NCBI RefSeq assembly: GCF_001375655.1 | Contig: NZ_CTEN01000001.1 | Span: 248,001 to 312,000, forward strand | Direction of reading: 5' to 3' | From: Streptococcus varani | Lineage (GTDB): Bacteria; Bacillota; Bacilli; Lactobacillales; Streptococcaceae | DNA length: 64,000 nucleotides | Part shown: piece after piece, positions 1-7,196 of the stretch | How positions within the stretch are numbered: the stretch's first letter is position 1 | Layout: each line of letters starts with the position of its first letter | The notes under the pieces: generated by a model | The model's database searches: none | The model's input: the letters and a program-made list of their open reading frames with translations, nothing else | What the model was told of the DNA's origin: nothing | Translations under genes and position numbers: made by a program

Positions 1-150
1 TTAGCAATCGGTCTAAACATCCTTCTCTTAACCATCTTTACTATTTACAATGCCATTATTGTGGGCAATATCTATCTCATCTTGGCCTGTGCTATCATTT
101 GGCTAGCCTCTACAGGTTTTCTTTTCTATCAAATTATTAAGCATATCTAG
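1..150 (+). CDS. C-terminal end of a small hydrophobic membrane protein (partial)
   Basis: The frame is open from base 1 to a TAG at 148-150 and gives 49 residues, almost all hydrophobic, with two likely membrane segments separated by a short loop. The start lies outside the window. The stop codon abuts the AGGAGG ribosome binding site of the next gene, so the two are probably cotranscribed. Composition alone does not identify a family. It could be a small integral membrane protein or the last two helices of a transporter. Reality as a gene is supported by the tight spacing; function is unknown. Confidence 0.55.
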   Translation, partial: LAIGLNILLLTIFTIYNAIIVGNIYLILACAIIWLASTGFLFYQIIKHI

Positions 151-160
151 GAGGTCAATC

Positions 161-487
161 ATGTTACTTTTTCTAATCAGCGGTATCGCTTTAACCATCC
201 TGGCAGGTTTCTACCTGATGACCCAAGTCTTTCAAATGGTCAAAATTGATGCCTACTATCGCGGTATCAAACACCCAAAATTTTGGGCATTTTTAGCCTC
301 TACTGGTCAAAGAGGTGACGGACTCATCCTCTATTTGCTCAAGCGAAGAAATTTCCAAAGAGAAACCATGTCGGATAAGGATTTTCTTGCCTTTCAAAGC
401 TACAAAGGTCGAGCTCTGGTCGCCCTCATTTTTCAACTAGTAGGTGCTGCTATGACTATCATCGCTCTCATTCTTTATTTAAGGTAG
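161..487 (+). CDS. Small membrane protein of unknown function, 108 aa
   Basis: The protein begins with a hydrophobic helix (about residues 2-22), has a basic soluble middle rich in Lys, Arg, Gly and aromatic residues (about 28-80), and ends with a second helix (about 86-107). Two membrane segments with a cytoplasmic or exposed loop are therefore likely. The start is supported by an AGGAGG motif at 151-156. It follows the preceding hydrophobic partial gene with 10 bases between stop and start, suggesting a two-gene operon of small membrane proteins. I do not recognise the family. A hairpin downstream (536-577) followed by a T-run may end the transcript. Confidence 0.65.
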   Translation: MLLFLISGIALTILAGFYLMTQVFQMVKIDAYYRGIKHPKFWAFLASTGQRGDGLILYLLKRRNFQRETMSDKDFLAFQSYKGRALVALIFQLVGAAMTIIALILYLR

Positions 488-535
488 AAAATAAAAGACT
501 ATAACAATAACTCTTCAAGGTAAAAAAAGAAGAGC

Positions 536-583
536 CAATAAATTTAGGATTCCCATAGGTGGAAAACGAATTTATTGACTTTT
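536..583 (+). terminator. Probable intrinsic terminator after the small membrane genes
   Basis: Arms CAATAAATT (536-544) and AATTTATTG (569-577) pair perfectly and are followed by ACTTTTTC. The loop is 24 bases and the stem is AT-only, so it may be weak. It lies between convergent genes and could act on either strand. Confidence 0.4.
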
Positions 584-606
584 TCTATTGATCTTTTAAT
601 ACTTTT

Positions 607-1521
607 TTATGGCAAAATATTGCCCGCTGATCTATAGATGTGATACCACTGTTCACGGCTCAATTGAACATCAAGTGCCTGAGCGATTTTAGCCAAGCGC
701 TCAGGGTTCATAGAACCAACAATAGTTTGGATTTTTGCCGGATGACGGAGAATCCAAGCCACTATGATAGCTTCATCCGCCACACCATAATGTTCTGCAT
801 AGTGAGCAATCGTATCATTAAGCTCCTGATAAGTTGGATTACCAGCAAAGAGGCCTGCTCCTAGACTAATCTGGAAGGGTGACCAGGCCTGAACAGTTAC
901 CTTATTGAGCTGGCAGTATTCCAAGATGCCACCATCACGCATGGTTGCTGCATCATCTTTCATATTGACATGGAAACCTGCATCAATCATCGGTGTATGG
1001 GCAGGTGACAGTTGCAATTGATTGACGACTAGTGGCTCATCTAAGTAAGATTGCAAGAGTTCCATCTGATAGCGATTTTGGTTACTGACACCAAAGTGAC
1101 GAACTTTTCCGGTTTCTTTCAAAATACGAAAGGCTTCAGCTACTTCCTCTGATTCCATGAGGGCATCCGGACGGTGTAGAGCCAAGACATCCAGGTAATC
1201 TGTATTCAATCGGGCTAAAATATTATCCACAGATTCTAAGATATGACTTTTTGAAAATTCAAAATAACCTTTTCGAATCCCACACTTGGACTGAATAATC
1301 ATCTCCTCGCGTTTGATTCCCAAATCTTTTACCGCTTGGGCAAAACGAACTTCTGATTGTCCACCACCATAGATATCCGCGTGGTCAAAGAAATTCATTC
1401 CCTTTTTCATACTCGTTTCTAGAACACGCGCTGCTTCCGTACTTTCTAGATCTGCCATCCGCATACAACCAAGAGCAATACGAGCTACTTCCAAATCAGT
1501 ACTTCCAAGAATTTGTTTCAT
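607..1521 (-). CDS. Aldo/keto reductase (YdhF-like oxidoreductase)
   Basis: This is a single-domain (beta/alpha)8 NADPH-dependent aldo/keto reductase of about 304 aa, the usual family size. Visible family marks are the FDHADIYGGG stretch holding the catalytic Asp and Tyr, the Lys in IIQSKCG, the His in LALHRPD, and the cofactor-binding end near TIVGSMNPERL. These enzymes reduce or oxidise carbonyl compounds in the cytoplasm; the substrate cannot be read from sequence. A longer in-frame start exists at 1533, but the GGAGG at about 1527-1531 is correctly placed for the ATG at 1521, which I prefer. The gene is monocistronic, facing the small membrane genes and lying downstream of a decayed gene. 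Confidence 0.88.
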   Translation of the reverse strand: MKQILGSTDLEVARIALGCMRMADLESTEAARVLETSMKKGMNFFDHADIYGGGQSEVRFAQAVKDLGIKREEMIIQSKCGIRKGYFEFSKSHILESVDNILARLNTDYLDVLALHRPDALMESEEVAEAFRILKETGKVRHFGVSNQNRYQMELLQSYLDEPLVVNQLQLSPAHTPMIDAGFHVNMKDDAATMRDGGILEYCQLNKVTVQAWSPFQISLGAGLFAGNPTYQELNDTIAHYAEHYGVADEAIIVAWILRHPAKIQTIVGSMNPERLAKIAQALDVQLSREQWYHIYRSAGNILP

Positions 1522-1650
1522 AAGGTCCTCCATTTCTTTCTACCAGTATATCACAAAGGCAAGCGTTTTCCCAAGAGCTACCTTTTTTATATCACATCCA
1601 CAATTTCTAATCTTTTCAAAAAACTACCCACCTCTCTTCAGCAATCGCTA

Positions 1651-2102
1651 TTAATCATCCTGATTTTTCTCTAGAATGACTGGTAAAAACGAATCTACAG
1701 AAAAGGATGTCACTTCCGAATCTTCATCACAATGTAGCAAAACCTTGCAGGCTGATTAATCCATTGAGATAACTTTCTCTCTCCGTATCGATATAATCTG
1801 TCGCTTTCAAGACCATGTCTTTCACTTCCCATCATCATACCTTAAATGGTTGACCATACACCCTTCATAAGCGACAGTCGCAGTATAACTTGAGGCTCTT
1901 CCTATTGTTTTACACGAAAAAAGTTATCCAACTTCCCACTTCTTGGTTTTTTCCAAGAAGTAGCATGCTAATGATAGGAAAGTAACGCTTGCCTGTTTTA
2001 TATCGTTAATCATCAGAGAAAACTCATCTGCTCTTTTATTTTGAGGTTGATTGGCTTAAACTCTTCATCACACCGTAAGGTTTCAAGATCACGTCGAATA
2101 AA
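1651..2102 (-). pseudogene. Decayed gene remnant with frameshifts and an internal stop
   Basis: No intact gene lies between 1522 and 2161, but translating the minus strand gives protein-like stretches that hop frames. Reading down from 2102: IRRDLETLRCDEEFKP and onward, then a shift near 2013, then MINDIKQASVTFLSLAC to an in-frame TAA, continuing in the same frame through SSYTATVAYEGCMVNHL. It then shifts to DMVLKATDYIDTERESYLN, and shifts again to HCDEDSEVTSFSVDS, ending at a TAA at 1651-1653. About 145 residues are recoverable. The sharp stop and the coding-like residue mix argue against chance, but I do not recognise the protein. A perfect 9-bp hairpin (1938-1961) lies inside the remnant. 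Confidence 0.5.
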
Positions 2103-2142
2103 TCAATAACAATTTATCTTCGGATGGGCTGTTTAAATCTAA

Positions 2143-2167
2143 AAATAAGGAGAAAATCTCCTTATTT
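2143..2167 (-). terminator. Intrinsic terminator of the PadR/DUF1700/DUF4097 operon
   Basis: An 11-bp perfect inverted repeat (2143-2153 with 2157-2167) has a 3-base loop and overlaps the stop codon of the DUF4097 gene. On the minus strand it is followed by a T-rich stretch. Confidence 0.7.
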
Positions 2168-3211
2168 CATGGAAATATTGCCATAGCTATTTAGGATAAT
2201 AATCTTTCCCGTAGCGTCTTTTTCTGTGTGGGAAACTCTTGTCCCGGTATTTTCACTGACTTTTTTCAAATCCTGATAGTGACCAGAGAGTTGAATATCT
2301 CCCCCGTAACTCTGGATGTCTACGTTAGTTTTACTATCTGCGGCCAAATTAATATCCATATTGATAGCGGAAGCCATGAAATGATTTTCTCCAAGAAGTT
2401 TTACATTTTCAATAGTGACTTGTGATTCGTATCCATAGTAATTGTCTTCACCATTACTTGATGCTGCAAGCTCAGCTTCTTTCTGGATTTCTTCTTCCGT
2501 GGAACCATCGGAATAACTTATATTTTTTAAGGTCGAATTGCTAAAGTTGATACCTCCACTTTGATCTGTAATAACTAGATTTTCACCACTTGAGTTTGTA
2601 AATTGAGAATAATCTGAGTATAAATTCAATTTTACATCTTTTAGTTTACTGTCATTAGCTGAAATAGAACCTTGTAGATTTCCTTTAGAAATAGTAGAAT
2701 TGACAATTCCTGTAAAACTACCTTGATAATCAATGTTTTCAATGGTAAGATTGGTCAACTGCATCCACATGCTCCACCCAGTTAAAGCCTCAAGAGGTTT
2801 ATCCTTTGGTAAGGTCACTACAATTTCACGAAAGTCACTCGTACGACCGCTTTCATTAAGAAGATAGCCAAAGACTTCAATCAAGCCAGTCATTTCGAAC
2901 TCTTTCTCAACATTCTTTATTGATAGAAGATCCCCTTCTTTTGTCAGCTCAATATCCGAAAGAAATGTACTCTTTTTATAATAACTGACCGTTGGTTTTT
3001 GAACATCCCCAGATTGAATATGAATGTTGCGATAAGTATTAACTCTTAACTCGGAAATATCAGTAAAAACCTCACTCACTTTCTGTGGGGCTGTAATGCT
3101 TTTAATAGCCTGAATCCCTCCCATTGCAAAACCAGCACCCAATAGTAGAGCACCTATAAAAAGGCTGATAACTGAAACTTTTAGGCATTTTTGGGAAAAT
3201 TTGCTCATCAT
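2162..3211 (-). CDS. DUF4097-family membrane-anchored protein
   Basis: This 349-aa protein has a short basic N-terminus and one membrane helix (about residues 12-34), followed by a long extracytoplasmic region. The region is built of repeating beta-like segments rich in Asn, Ser, Thr and Gly, as in the right-handed beta-solenoid DUF4097/DUF4098 fold. Proteins of this type commonly follow PadR and DUF1700 genes in Firmicutes, where they are linked to cell-envelope stress sensing or membrane homeostasis; the molecular role is not established. Its start overlaps the end of the DUF1700 gene by 4 bases (ATGA), showing translational coupling. A terminator overlaps the stop. The family call rests on fold-like composition and operon context. 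Confidence 0.78.
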   Translation of the reverse strand: MMSKFSQKCLKVSVISLFIGALLLGAGFAMGGIQAIKSITAPQKVSEVFTDISELRVNTYRNIHIQSGDVQKPTVSYYKKSTFLSDIELTKEGDLLSIKNVEKEFEMTGLIEVFGYLLNESGRTSDFREIVVTLPKDKPLEALTGWSMWMQLTNLTIENIDYQGSFTGIVNSTISKGNLQGSISANDSKLKDVKLNLYSDYSQFTNSSGENLVITDQSGGINFSNSTLKNISYSDGSTEEEIQKEAELAASSNGEDNYYGYESQVTIENVKLLGENHFMASAINMDINLAADSKTNVDIQSYGGDIQLSGHYQDLKKVSENTGTRVSHTEKDATGKIIILNSYGNISMK

Positions 3212-3792
3212 ACAGTCCTCACTTTCCGTATCATTTTTTGCCAGAGAAGAACAAGACCTTTGCCAGAGAAACGAGCCAGGAAGGTGGTAACCATCCAGAC
3301 TAATATGCTTCCACCAAAAAGCATAAGGCTAGCTCCAATTCCCATTGCGACAGCCGAAAGAGAGCTGGTTAGAAGAGTAAAACTTTCAAAGAGAGTCATA
3401 GCTGCCAGAACCAGACCCGCCAACCCCAATAGATAGGCTGCTATAATTGCCGACAAAACTAGCGCGACGATGGCTAACATGAGTAAAATCAAGAATATTA
3501 AGACTGGCAGAGCAATTGGAGCAGCAAAAATGGACAGAACTATCATCCCAATGATTGTCGCATTGGTCTTTGGAGTCTTATTCGGCTCGGTAACATGCTT
3601 TCCCAAAACAGTTGAAATAACATCACTCGCTGCTTCCTTGGGAGTTCCCAACTCAGCAATGACCGTTTCTTCATTTTCTGGACCCGCCTCTTCAAAATAT
3701 TCTACAAAGTAATCCATAGCCTCCTCATAGTCCACTTGAGGCAAGCGTTTTAGATATTTGTCCAATTCAGCTAAGTATTCAATCCGCGTCAT
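3208..3792 (-). CDS. DUF1700-family membrane protein (HAAS domain)
   Basis: The N-terminal 60 or so residues form the typical helical HAAS/DUF1700 domain (MTRIEYLAELDKYLKRLP, then an acidic YFVEYFEEAG and ELGTPKEAA). After it come about four strongly hydrophobic membrane segments between residues 75 and 180. The domain is known to accompany PadR regulators and is thought to interact with them or with the membrane. The gene overlaps the PadR gene upstream by 14 bases and the DUF4097 gene downstream by 4 bases, so all three are translated from one message. Length (194 aa) fits the family. Confidence 0.85.
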   Translation of the reverse strand: MTRIEYLAELDKYLKRLPQVDYEEAMDYFVEYFEEAGPENEETVIAELGTPKEAASDVISTVLGKHVTEPNKTPKTNATIIGMIVLSIFAAPIALPVLIFLILLMLAIVALVLSAIIAAYLLGLAGLVLAAMTLFESFTLLTSSLSAVAMGIGASLMLFGGSILVWMVTTFLARFSGKGLVLLWQKMIRKVRTV

Positions 3793-4105
3793 GATTGCTT
3801 CTCCCTTCTACAATTCCATCCAGAGTATTCTTATATTTTTGCCATTCTTCCCTTAAGTAGATTAACTGAAACCTACCAGCCTCGGTAATGGCGTAGTATT
3901 TACGCTGACGGCCTTGATGTTCCTGATTATAGGTTGTAACAAACCTTGCGATTACGAGTTTCTTCAAGATAGGATAAAGAGAAGATTCTCTCGCATTTGT
4001 GACCAACTTAATAGTCTGGCTAATTTCATAACCATAAGAATCATGCCGGTCTAGCATGGATAAAATCAGAAATTCTATCAAGGTTGATGATACTGGAAAG
4101 TACAT
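3779..4105 (-). CDS. PadR-family transcriptional regulator
   Basis: A 108-aa winged-helix protein with the PadR signature: FLILSMLDRHDSYGYEI in helix 1-2, then SSLYPILKKL for the recognition helix and the wing YYAITEAGR. It probably binds DNA as a dimer and represses its own operon, which also encodes the DUF1700 and DUF4097 membrane proteins. A perfect palindrome containing ATGT and ACAT halves, the PadR type of site, lies just upstream of the start (4122-4144), consistent with autoregulation. Start supported by GAGGAGG about 9 bases upstream. The inducing signal is unknown; envelope stress is a reasonable guess from the neighbours. Confidence 0.9.
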   Translation of the reverse strand: MYFPVSSTLIEFLILSMLDRHDSYGYEISQTIKLVTNARESSLYPILKKLVIARFVTTYNQEHQGRQRKYYAITEAGRFQLIYLREEWQKYKNTLDGIVEGRSNHDAD

Positions 4106-4121
4106 AGATTCAACCTCCTCT

Positions 4122-4144
4122 ATATGTCAAATAATGACATATAA
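4122..4144. promoter_or_regulatory. Probable PadR operator palindrome
   Basis: TATATGTCA (4122-4130), a 5-base spacer, then TGACATATA (4136-4144): a perfect 9-bp dyad about 17 bases upstream of the PadR start codon. ATGT and ACAT halves match the known PadR half-site type, with 9 rather than 8 bases between them. It sits downstream of the proposed -10, so binding would block elongation or initiation. Confidence 0.6.
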
Positions 4145-4162
4145 TTATTTTTTGCACATTAA

Positions 4163-4191
4163 TTGTATATCATTATATTCCATAAGTCAAC
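4163..4191 (-). promoter_or_regulatory. Promoter of the PadR operon
   Basis: On the minus strand, TTGACT (4191-4186), a 17-bp spacer, then TACAAT (4168-4163). Near-consensus sigma-A promoter upstream of the PadR operator. Confidence 0.6.
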
Positions 4192-4239
4192 TGATATATG
4201 CAAAATTTTATTATATAGTTTAAGATATTTTTGAGGTAC

Positions 4240-4262
4240 AAAAAAAGAGCCCATAGGACTCT
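4240..4262 (-). terminator. Displaced rpsD terminator
   Basis: On the minus strand AGAGTCC (4262-4256), loop TAT, GGGCTCT (4252-4246), followed by a run of six or seven T. It has no gene immediately before it now. If the insertion element and one copy of its target repeat are removed, this hairpin falls about 20 bases beyond the rpsD stop codon, so it is most simply the original rpsD terminator. Confidence 0.6.
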
Positions 4263-4270
4263 CACAAAAT
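4263..4270. repeat. Left 8-bp target-site duplication of the IS element
   Basis: CACAAAAT directly left of the terminal repeat; identical to 6366-6373 on the right. Eight bases is the duplication length known for ISL3-family elements. Confidence 0.85.
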
Positions 4271-4311
4271 GGCTCTATAATTTCTGTAGTGGGTAAGACC
4301 ACTATGGAGGT

Positions 4312-4482
4312 TATGGAGCCTTTTTGAGTGTATACAAAAAGTCCCATATGACCTATAATGAAAAGCGACAAAACCATCATTTTAGAAAGACTCATATATG
4401 GAGCCTTTTTGAGTGTATACAAAAAGTCCCATATGACCTATAATGAAAAGCGACAAAACCATCATTTTAGAAAGACTCATAT
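4312..4482 (+). repeat. 85-bp tandem duplication of the transposase promoter region
   Basis: 4312-4396 is repeated exactly at 4397-4481, with one further shared base. Each unit holds a TATAAT (4354-4359 and 4439-4444) and the sequence immediately before the transposase start, so the element has two copies of its likely promoter. It also opens a spurious 41-codon upstream extension of the transposase frame. Confidence 0.9.
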
Positions 4483-6331
4483 GGAACAATTTGATTTTAT
4501 CACAAACTTACTTGGAATAAAAGACCCTAATATCACCATTTCAGATTATGTGGACGCTGGAACTCATAAAGAAGTCATCGCTAAACTTGACTATCCGGCT
4601 CCTAAATGCCACAACTGTCATGGTCAGATGGCTAAATATGACCTCCAAAAAGAATCTAAAATCCCCTATCTGGAATGTGCTGGATATAAGACCTTAATTC
4701 GTTTAAGGAAACGTCGTTTTCGTTGTCAGGATTGCGGAAAAATAGCTGTCGCAGAAACTTCTCTGGTCAAGAAGAATCATCAAATACCAGCTATTGTTAA
4801 CCATAAGATTGCTCAAAAGCTGATTGAGAAAGGTTCTATGACAGACATCGCTGAATGCTTGGCCGTATCCACTTCAACAGTCATTCGCAAACTCAAGGAG
4901 TTCCAATTCAAGACTGACCTAACTTGGCTCCCAGCTCACATGAGCTGGGATGAATATAGTTTCAAGAAGGGCAAAATGAGCTTCATCGCACAAGATTTTG
5001 ACTCGCTTACTATCTTAGCTATTCTAGATGGACGAACACAAACGACCATTCGCAATCACTTCCTCCGCTATTCCAGACAGGTGAGAAACCGAGTCAAAGT
5101 CATCACTATGGACATGTTTAGTCCTTACTACGATATCGCTAAAAAATTATTTCCAAACGCTAAAATTGTCCTCGATCGCTTTCATATCGTCCAACATATG
5201 AGTCGGGCCATGAACCATCTGCGCATCCAAATCATGAAGCAGTTTGACAGAAAATCTCATGAATACAAGGCGCTAAAAAGCTACTGGAAACTCATTCAAC
5301 AGGATAGCCGTAAACTCAGCGATAAACGCTTTTATCGCCCTACTTTTCGGATGCATTTAACCAACAAAGAGATTCTTAAAAAACTACTTTCTTACTCGCA
5401 GGAACTTCGAGAACACTATGAACTTTACCAACTATTGCTTTTTCATTTTCAAAAGAAGCAAGCTGAACATTTCTTTGACCTCATTGAGGAGCTGCTTCCC
5501 AGCGTAAATCCCATCTTTCAAACTATTTTTAAAACCTTTTTGAAGGATAAGGACAAGATCATTAACGCATTAGAACTCCCCTATTCAAACGCCAAACTAG
5601 ACGCTACTAACAACCTCATCAAAGTCATTAAGCGTAATGCCTTTGGTTTCCGGAACTTTGACAACTTTAAATTAAGAATTCTCATCGCTTTGAACATCAC
5701 TATGGACATGTTTAGTCCTTACTACGATATCGCTAAAAAATTATTTCCAAACGCTAAAATTGTCCTCGATCGCTTTCATATCGTCCAACATATGAGTCGG
5801 GCCATGAACCATCTGCGCATCCAAATCATGAAGCAGTTTGACAGAAAATCTCATGAATACAAGGCGCTAAAAAGCTACTGGAAACTCATTCAACAGGATA
5901 GCCGTAAACTCAGCGATAAACGCTTTTATCGCCCTACTTTTCGGATGCATTTAACCAACAAAGAGATTCTTAAAAAACTACTTTCTTACTCGCAGGAACT
6001 TCGAGAACACTATGAACTTTACCAACTATTGCTTTTTCATTTTCAAAAGAAGCAAGCTGAACATTTCTTTGACCTCATTGAGGAGCTGCTTCCCAGCGTA
6101 AATCCCATCTTTCAAACTATTTTTAAAACCTTTTTGAAGGATAAGGACAAGATCATTAACGCATTAGAACTCCCCTATTCAAACGCCAAACTAGACGCTA
6201 CTAACAACCTCATCAAAGTCATTAAGCGTAATGCCTTTGGTTTCCGGAACTTTGACAACTTTAAATTAAGAATTCTCATCGCTTTGAACATCAAAAAGAA
6301 GAGAACCAAGTTGGTCCTCTCCAGGTTATGA
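4481..6331 (+). CDS. ISL3-family transposase with an internal 198-residue duplication
   Basis: From the ATG at 4481 (MEQFDFITNLLGIKD, the usual start for IS1167-type transposases) the protein is 616 aa; without the duplication it would be 418 aa, the normal size. In order: an N-terminal Cys-rich zinc-binding region (CHNCHG and CQDCG, about residues 40-90), a helix-turn-helix (about 115-140), then the DDE domain beginning at SWDEYSFKKG. Residues from ITMDMFSPYYD to LRILIALN occur twice, head to tail and seemingly identical. The usual catalytic Glu before TNNLIK reads Asp (KLDATNN) in both copies. A repeated half-catalytic core makes normal activity unlikely, though the first copy holds a complete D-D-D set. 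Confidence 0.88.
   Translation: MEQFDFITNLLGIKDPNITISDYVDAGTHKEVIAKLDYPAPKCHNCHGQMAKYDLQKESKIPYLECAGYKTLIRLRKRRFRCQDCGKIAVAETSLVKKNHQIPAIVNHKIAQKLIEKGSMTDIAECLAVSTSTVIRKLKEFQFKTDLTWLPAHMSWDEYSFKKGKMSFIAQDFDSLTILAILDGRTQTTIRNHFLRYSRQVRNRVKVITMDMFSPYYDIAKKLFPNAKIVLDRFHIVQHMSRAMNHLRIQIMKQFDRKSHEYKALKSYWKLIQQDSRKLSDKRFYRPTFRMHLTNKEILKKLLSYSQELREHYELYQLLLFHFQKKQAEHFFDLIEELLPSVNPIFQTIFKTFLKDKDKIINALELPYSNAKLDATNNLIKVIKRNAFGFRNFDNFKLRILIALNITMDMFSPYYDIAKKLFPNAKIVLDRFHIVQHMSRAMNHLRIQIMKQFDRKSHEYKALKSYWKLIQQDSRKLSDKRFYRPTFRMHLTNKEILKKLLSYSQELREHYELYQLLLFHFQKKQAEHFFDLIEELLPSVNPIFQTIFKTFLKDKDKIINALELPYSNAKLDATNNLIKVIKRNAFGFRNFDNFKLRILIALNIKKKRTKLVLSRL
5101..6293 (+). repeat. 594-bp in-frame tandem duplication inside the transposase
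   Basis: 5101-5699 matches 5695-6293; the period is 594 bp (198 codons) and the copies meet at a shared CATCA (5695-5699). Protein translations of the two units are identical, implying a recent event. Confidence 0.9.
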
Positions 6332-6365
6332 CTTTTCAGCAACCCACTACAGTTGACAAAGAGCC

Positions 6366-6373
6366 CACAAAAT
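6366..6373. repeat. Right 8-bp target-site duplication of the IS element
   Basis: CACAAAAT immediately right of the terminal inverted repeat, identical to 4263-4270. It lies 11 bases beyond the rpsD stop codon. Confidence 0.85.
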
Positions 6374-6384
6374 TTAGTAAAATA

Positions 6385-6996
6385 TTACAACATTTTGTTG
6401 TAGAATTCAACGACAAGTGCTTCGTTGATTTCTGGGTTGATTTCATCGCGTTCTGGCAAGCGAGAAAGTGTTCCTTCCAATTTTTCAGCATCGAATGATA
6501 CGAAAGCTGGACGTCCAACGATTGCTTCAACAGCTTCAAGGATAGCTGGAACTTTCAATGATTTTTCGCGAACAGAGATCACTTGACCTGGAGCAACGCG
6601 GTATGATGGGATGTCTACACGTTTACCATCAACAAGGATGTGACCGTGGTTTACGAATTGACGTGCTTGACGACGAGTAGTTGCCAAACCAAGACGGTAA
6701 ACAACGTTGTCCAAACGACGCTCAAGAAGAACCATGAAGTTGAAACCAAGAGTTCCTTCTTTGATTTTAGTTGCTTGTACGAACAAGTTACGGAATTGTT
6801 TTTCACCCAAACCGTATGAGAAACGCAATTTTTGTTTCTCAGCCAATTGCAAACCGTACTCAGAAAGTTTTGAACGGTTGTTTGGTCCGTGTTGTCCTGG
6901 TACGTAGTTACGACGTGCCAATTCTTTACCTGTGCCTGTGAGTGACAAGCCAAGGCGGCGTGATTGTTTCCATGATGGTCCTGTATAACGTGACAT
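6385..6996 (-). CDS. rpsD: 30S ribosomal protein S4
   Basis: A 203-aa S4 protein, full length for Firmicutes. It starts [16 protein letters not shown], and the S4 RNA-binding domain is clear at about residues 93-150 ([19 protein letters not shown], then [13 protein letters not shown]). S4 nucleates assembly of the 30S body by binding the 5' domain of 16S rRNA and can repress its own message. The start has a strong GAGGAGG Shine-Dalgarno. A long leader and a near-consensus promoter lie upstream. Downstream, an IS element separates the stop codon from the probable native terminator, leaving only a weak TACAAC/GTTGTA hairpin overlapping the stop. Confidence 0.97.
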   Translation of the reverse strand: MSRYTGPSWKQSRRLGLSLTGTGKELARRNYVPGQHGPNNRSKLSEYGLQLAEKQKLRFSYGLGEKQFRNLFVQATKIKEGTLGFNFMVLLERRLDNVVYRLGLATTRRQARQFVNHGHILVDGKRVDIPSYRVAPGQVISVREKSLKVPAILEAVEAIVGRPAFVSFDAEKLEGTLSRLPERDEINPEINEALVVEFYNKML

Positions 6997-7153
6997 GTTA
7001 TCAGTCCTCCTCTAAATAAAATATATGTTGAGGAAATAACGTCTTTTGAAAATCCTAGTTCGTGCAGATGCCCTTCGCCTAAACAGCCAAGGTTACTTCT
7101 ATTTCAAGACACCTGTTGACGAGCTCCATATTTTCATGCTGCTATTTCACACA
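6997..7153 (-). promoter_or_regulatory. rpsD mRNA leader, possible S4 autoregulatory RNA
   Basis: About 155 bases separate the inferred transcription start from the rpsD start codon, with no ORF and several potential hairpins. S4 is known to bind leader RNAs of its own gene in Firmicutes, so a regulatory leader is plausible. I did not establish the pseudoknot fold. Confidence 0.4.
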
Positions 7154-7159
7154 AAGGTT

Positions 7160-7188
7160 AGTATATCACAAAAAAAAGGCTCTGTAAA
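7160..7188 (-). promoter_or_regulatory. rpsD promoter
   Basis: On the minus strand TTTACA (7188-7183), a 17-bp spacer, TATACT (7165-7160). The -35 lies in the loop and right arm of the upstream operon's terminator hairpin. Confidence 0.7.
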
Positions 7189-7196
7189 GCCTTTTT
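7171..7196 (-). terminator. Terminator of the thiamine-precursor transporter operon
   Basis: AAAAAGGCT (7173-7181) pairs with AGCCTTTTT (7188-7196) across a 6-base loop, with an A-tract on the left that is a U-tract in the minus-strand RNA. It overlaps the stop codon of the ATPase gene and also the -35 of rpsD. Confidence 0.8.

Larger units (their letters stand above)
4271..6365 (+). mobile_element. IS1167-like element (ISL3 family) with internal duplications
   Basis: The ends are imperfect inverted repeats of about 24 bp: left GGCTCTATAATTTCTGTAG then TGGGT, right (reverse complement) GGCTCTTTGTCAACTGTAG then TGGGT. An 8-bp CACAAAAT duplication flanks both ends. The element is 2,095 bp. Removing the 85-bp and 594-bp tandem duplications leaves 1,416 bp, close to the size known for IS1167. 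The single gene encodes an ISL3 transposase. It inserted between rpsD and its terminator, with its transposase convergent to rpsD. Confidence 0.88.

Noticed and set aside
1672..1758. 27-codon plus-strand ORF ending in a Ser/Cys-rich tail, resembling a lantibiotic-like peptide
   Set aside because: No ribosome binding site, no modification or export genes nearby, and it is antisense to the decayed gene.
4159..4422. Minus-strand ORF across the left IS end
   Set aside because: It spans IS and flanking DNA, overlaps the rpsD terminator and has no ribosome binding site.
4358..4480. 41-codon N-terminal extension of the transposase
   Set aside because: It arises from the 85-bp duplication; the family start is the ATG at 4481.
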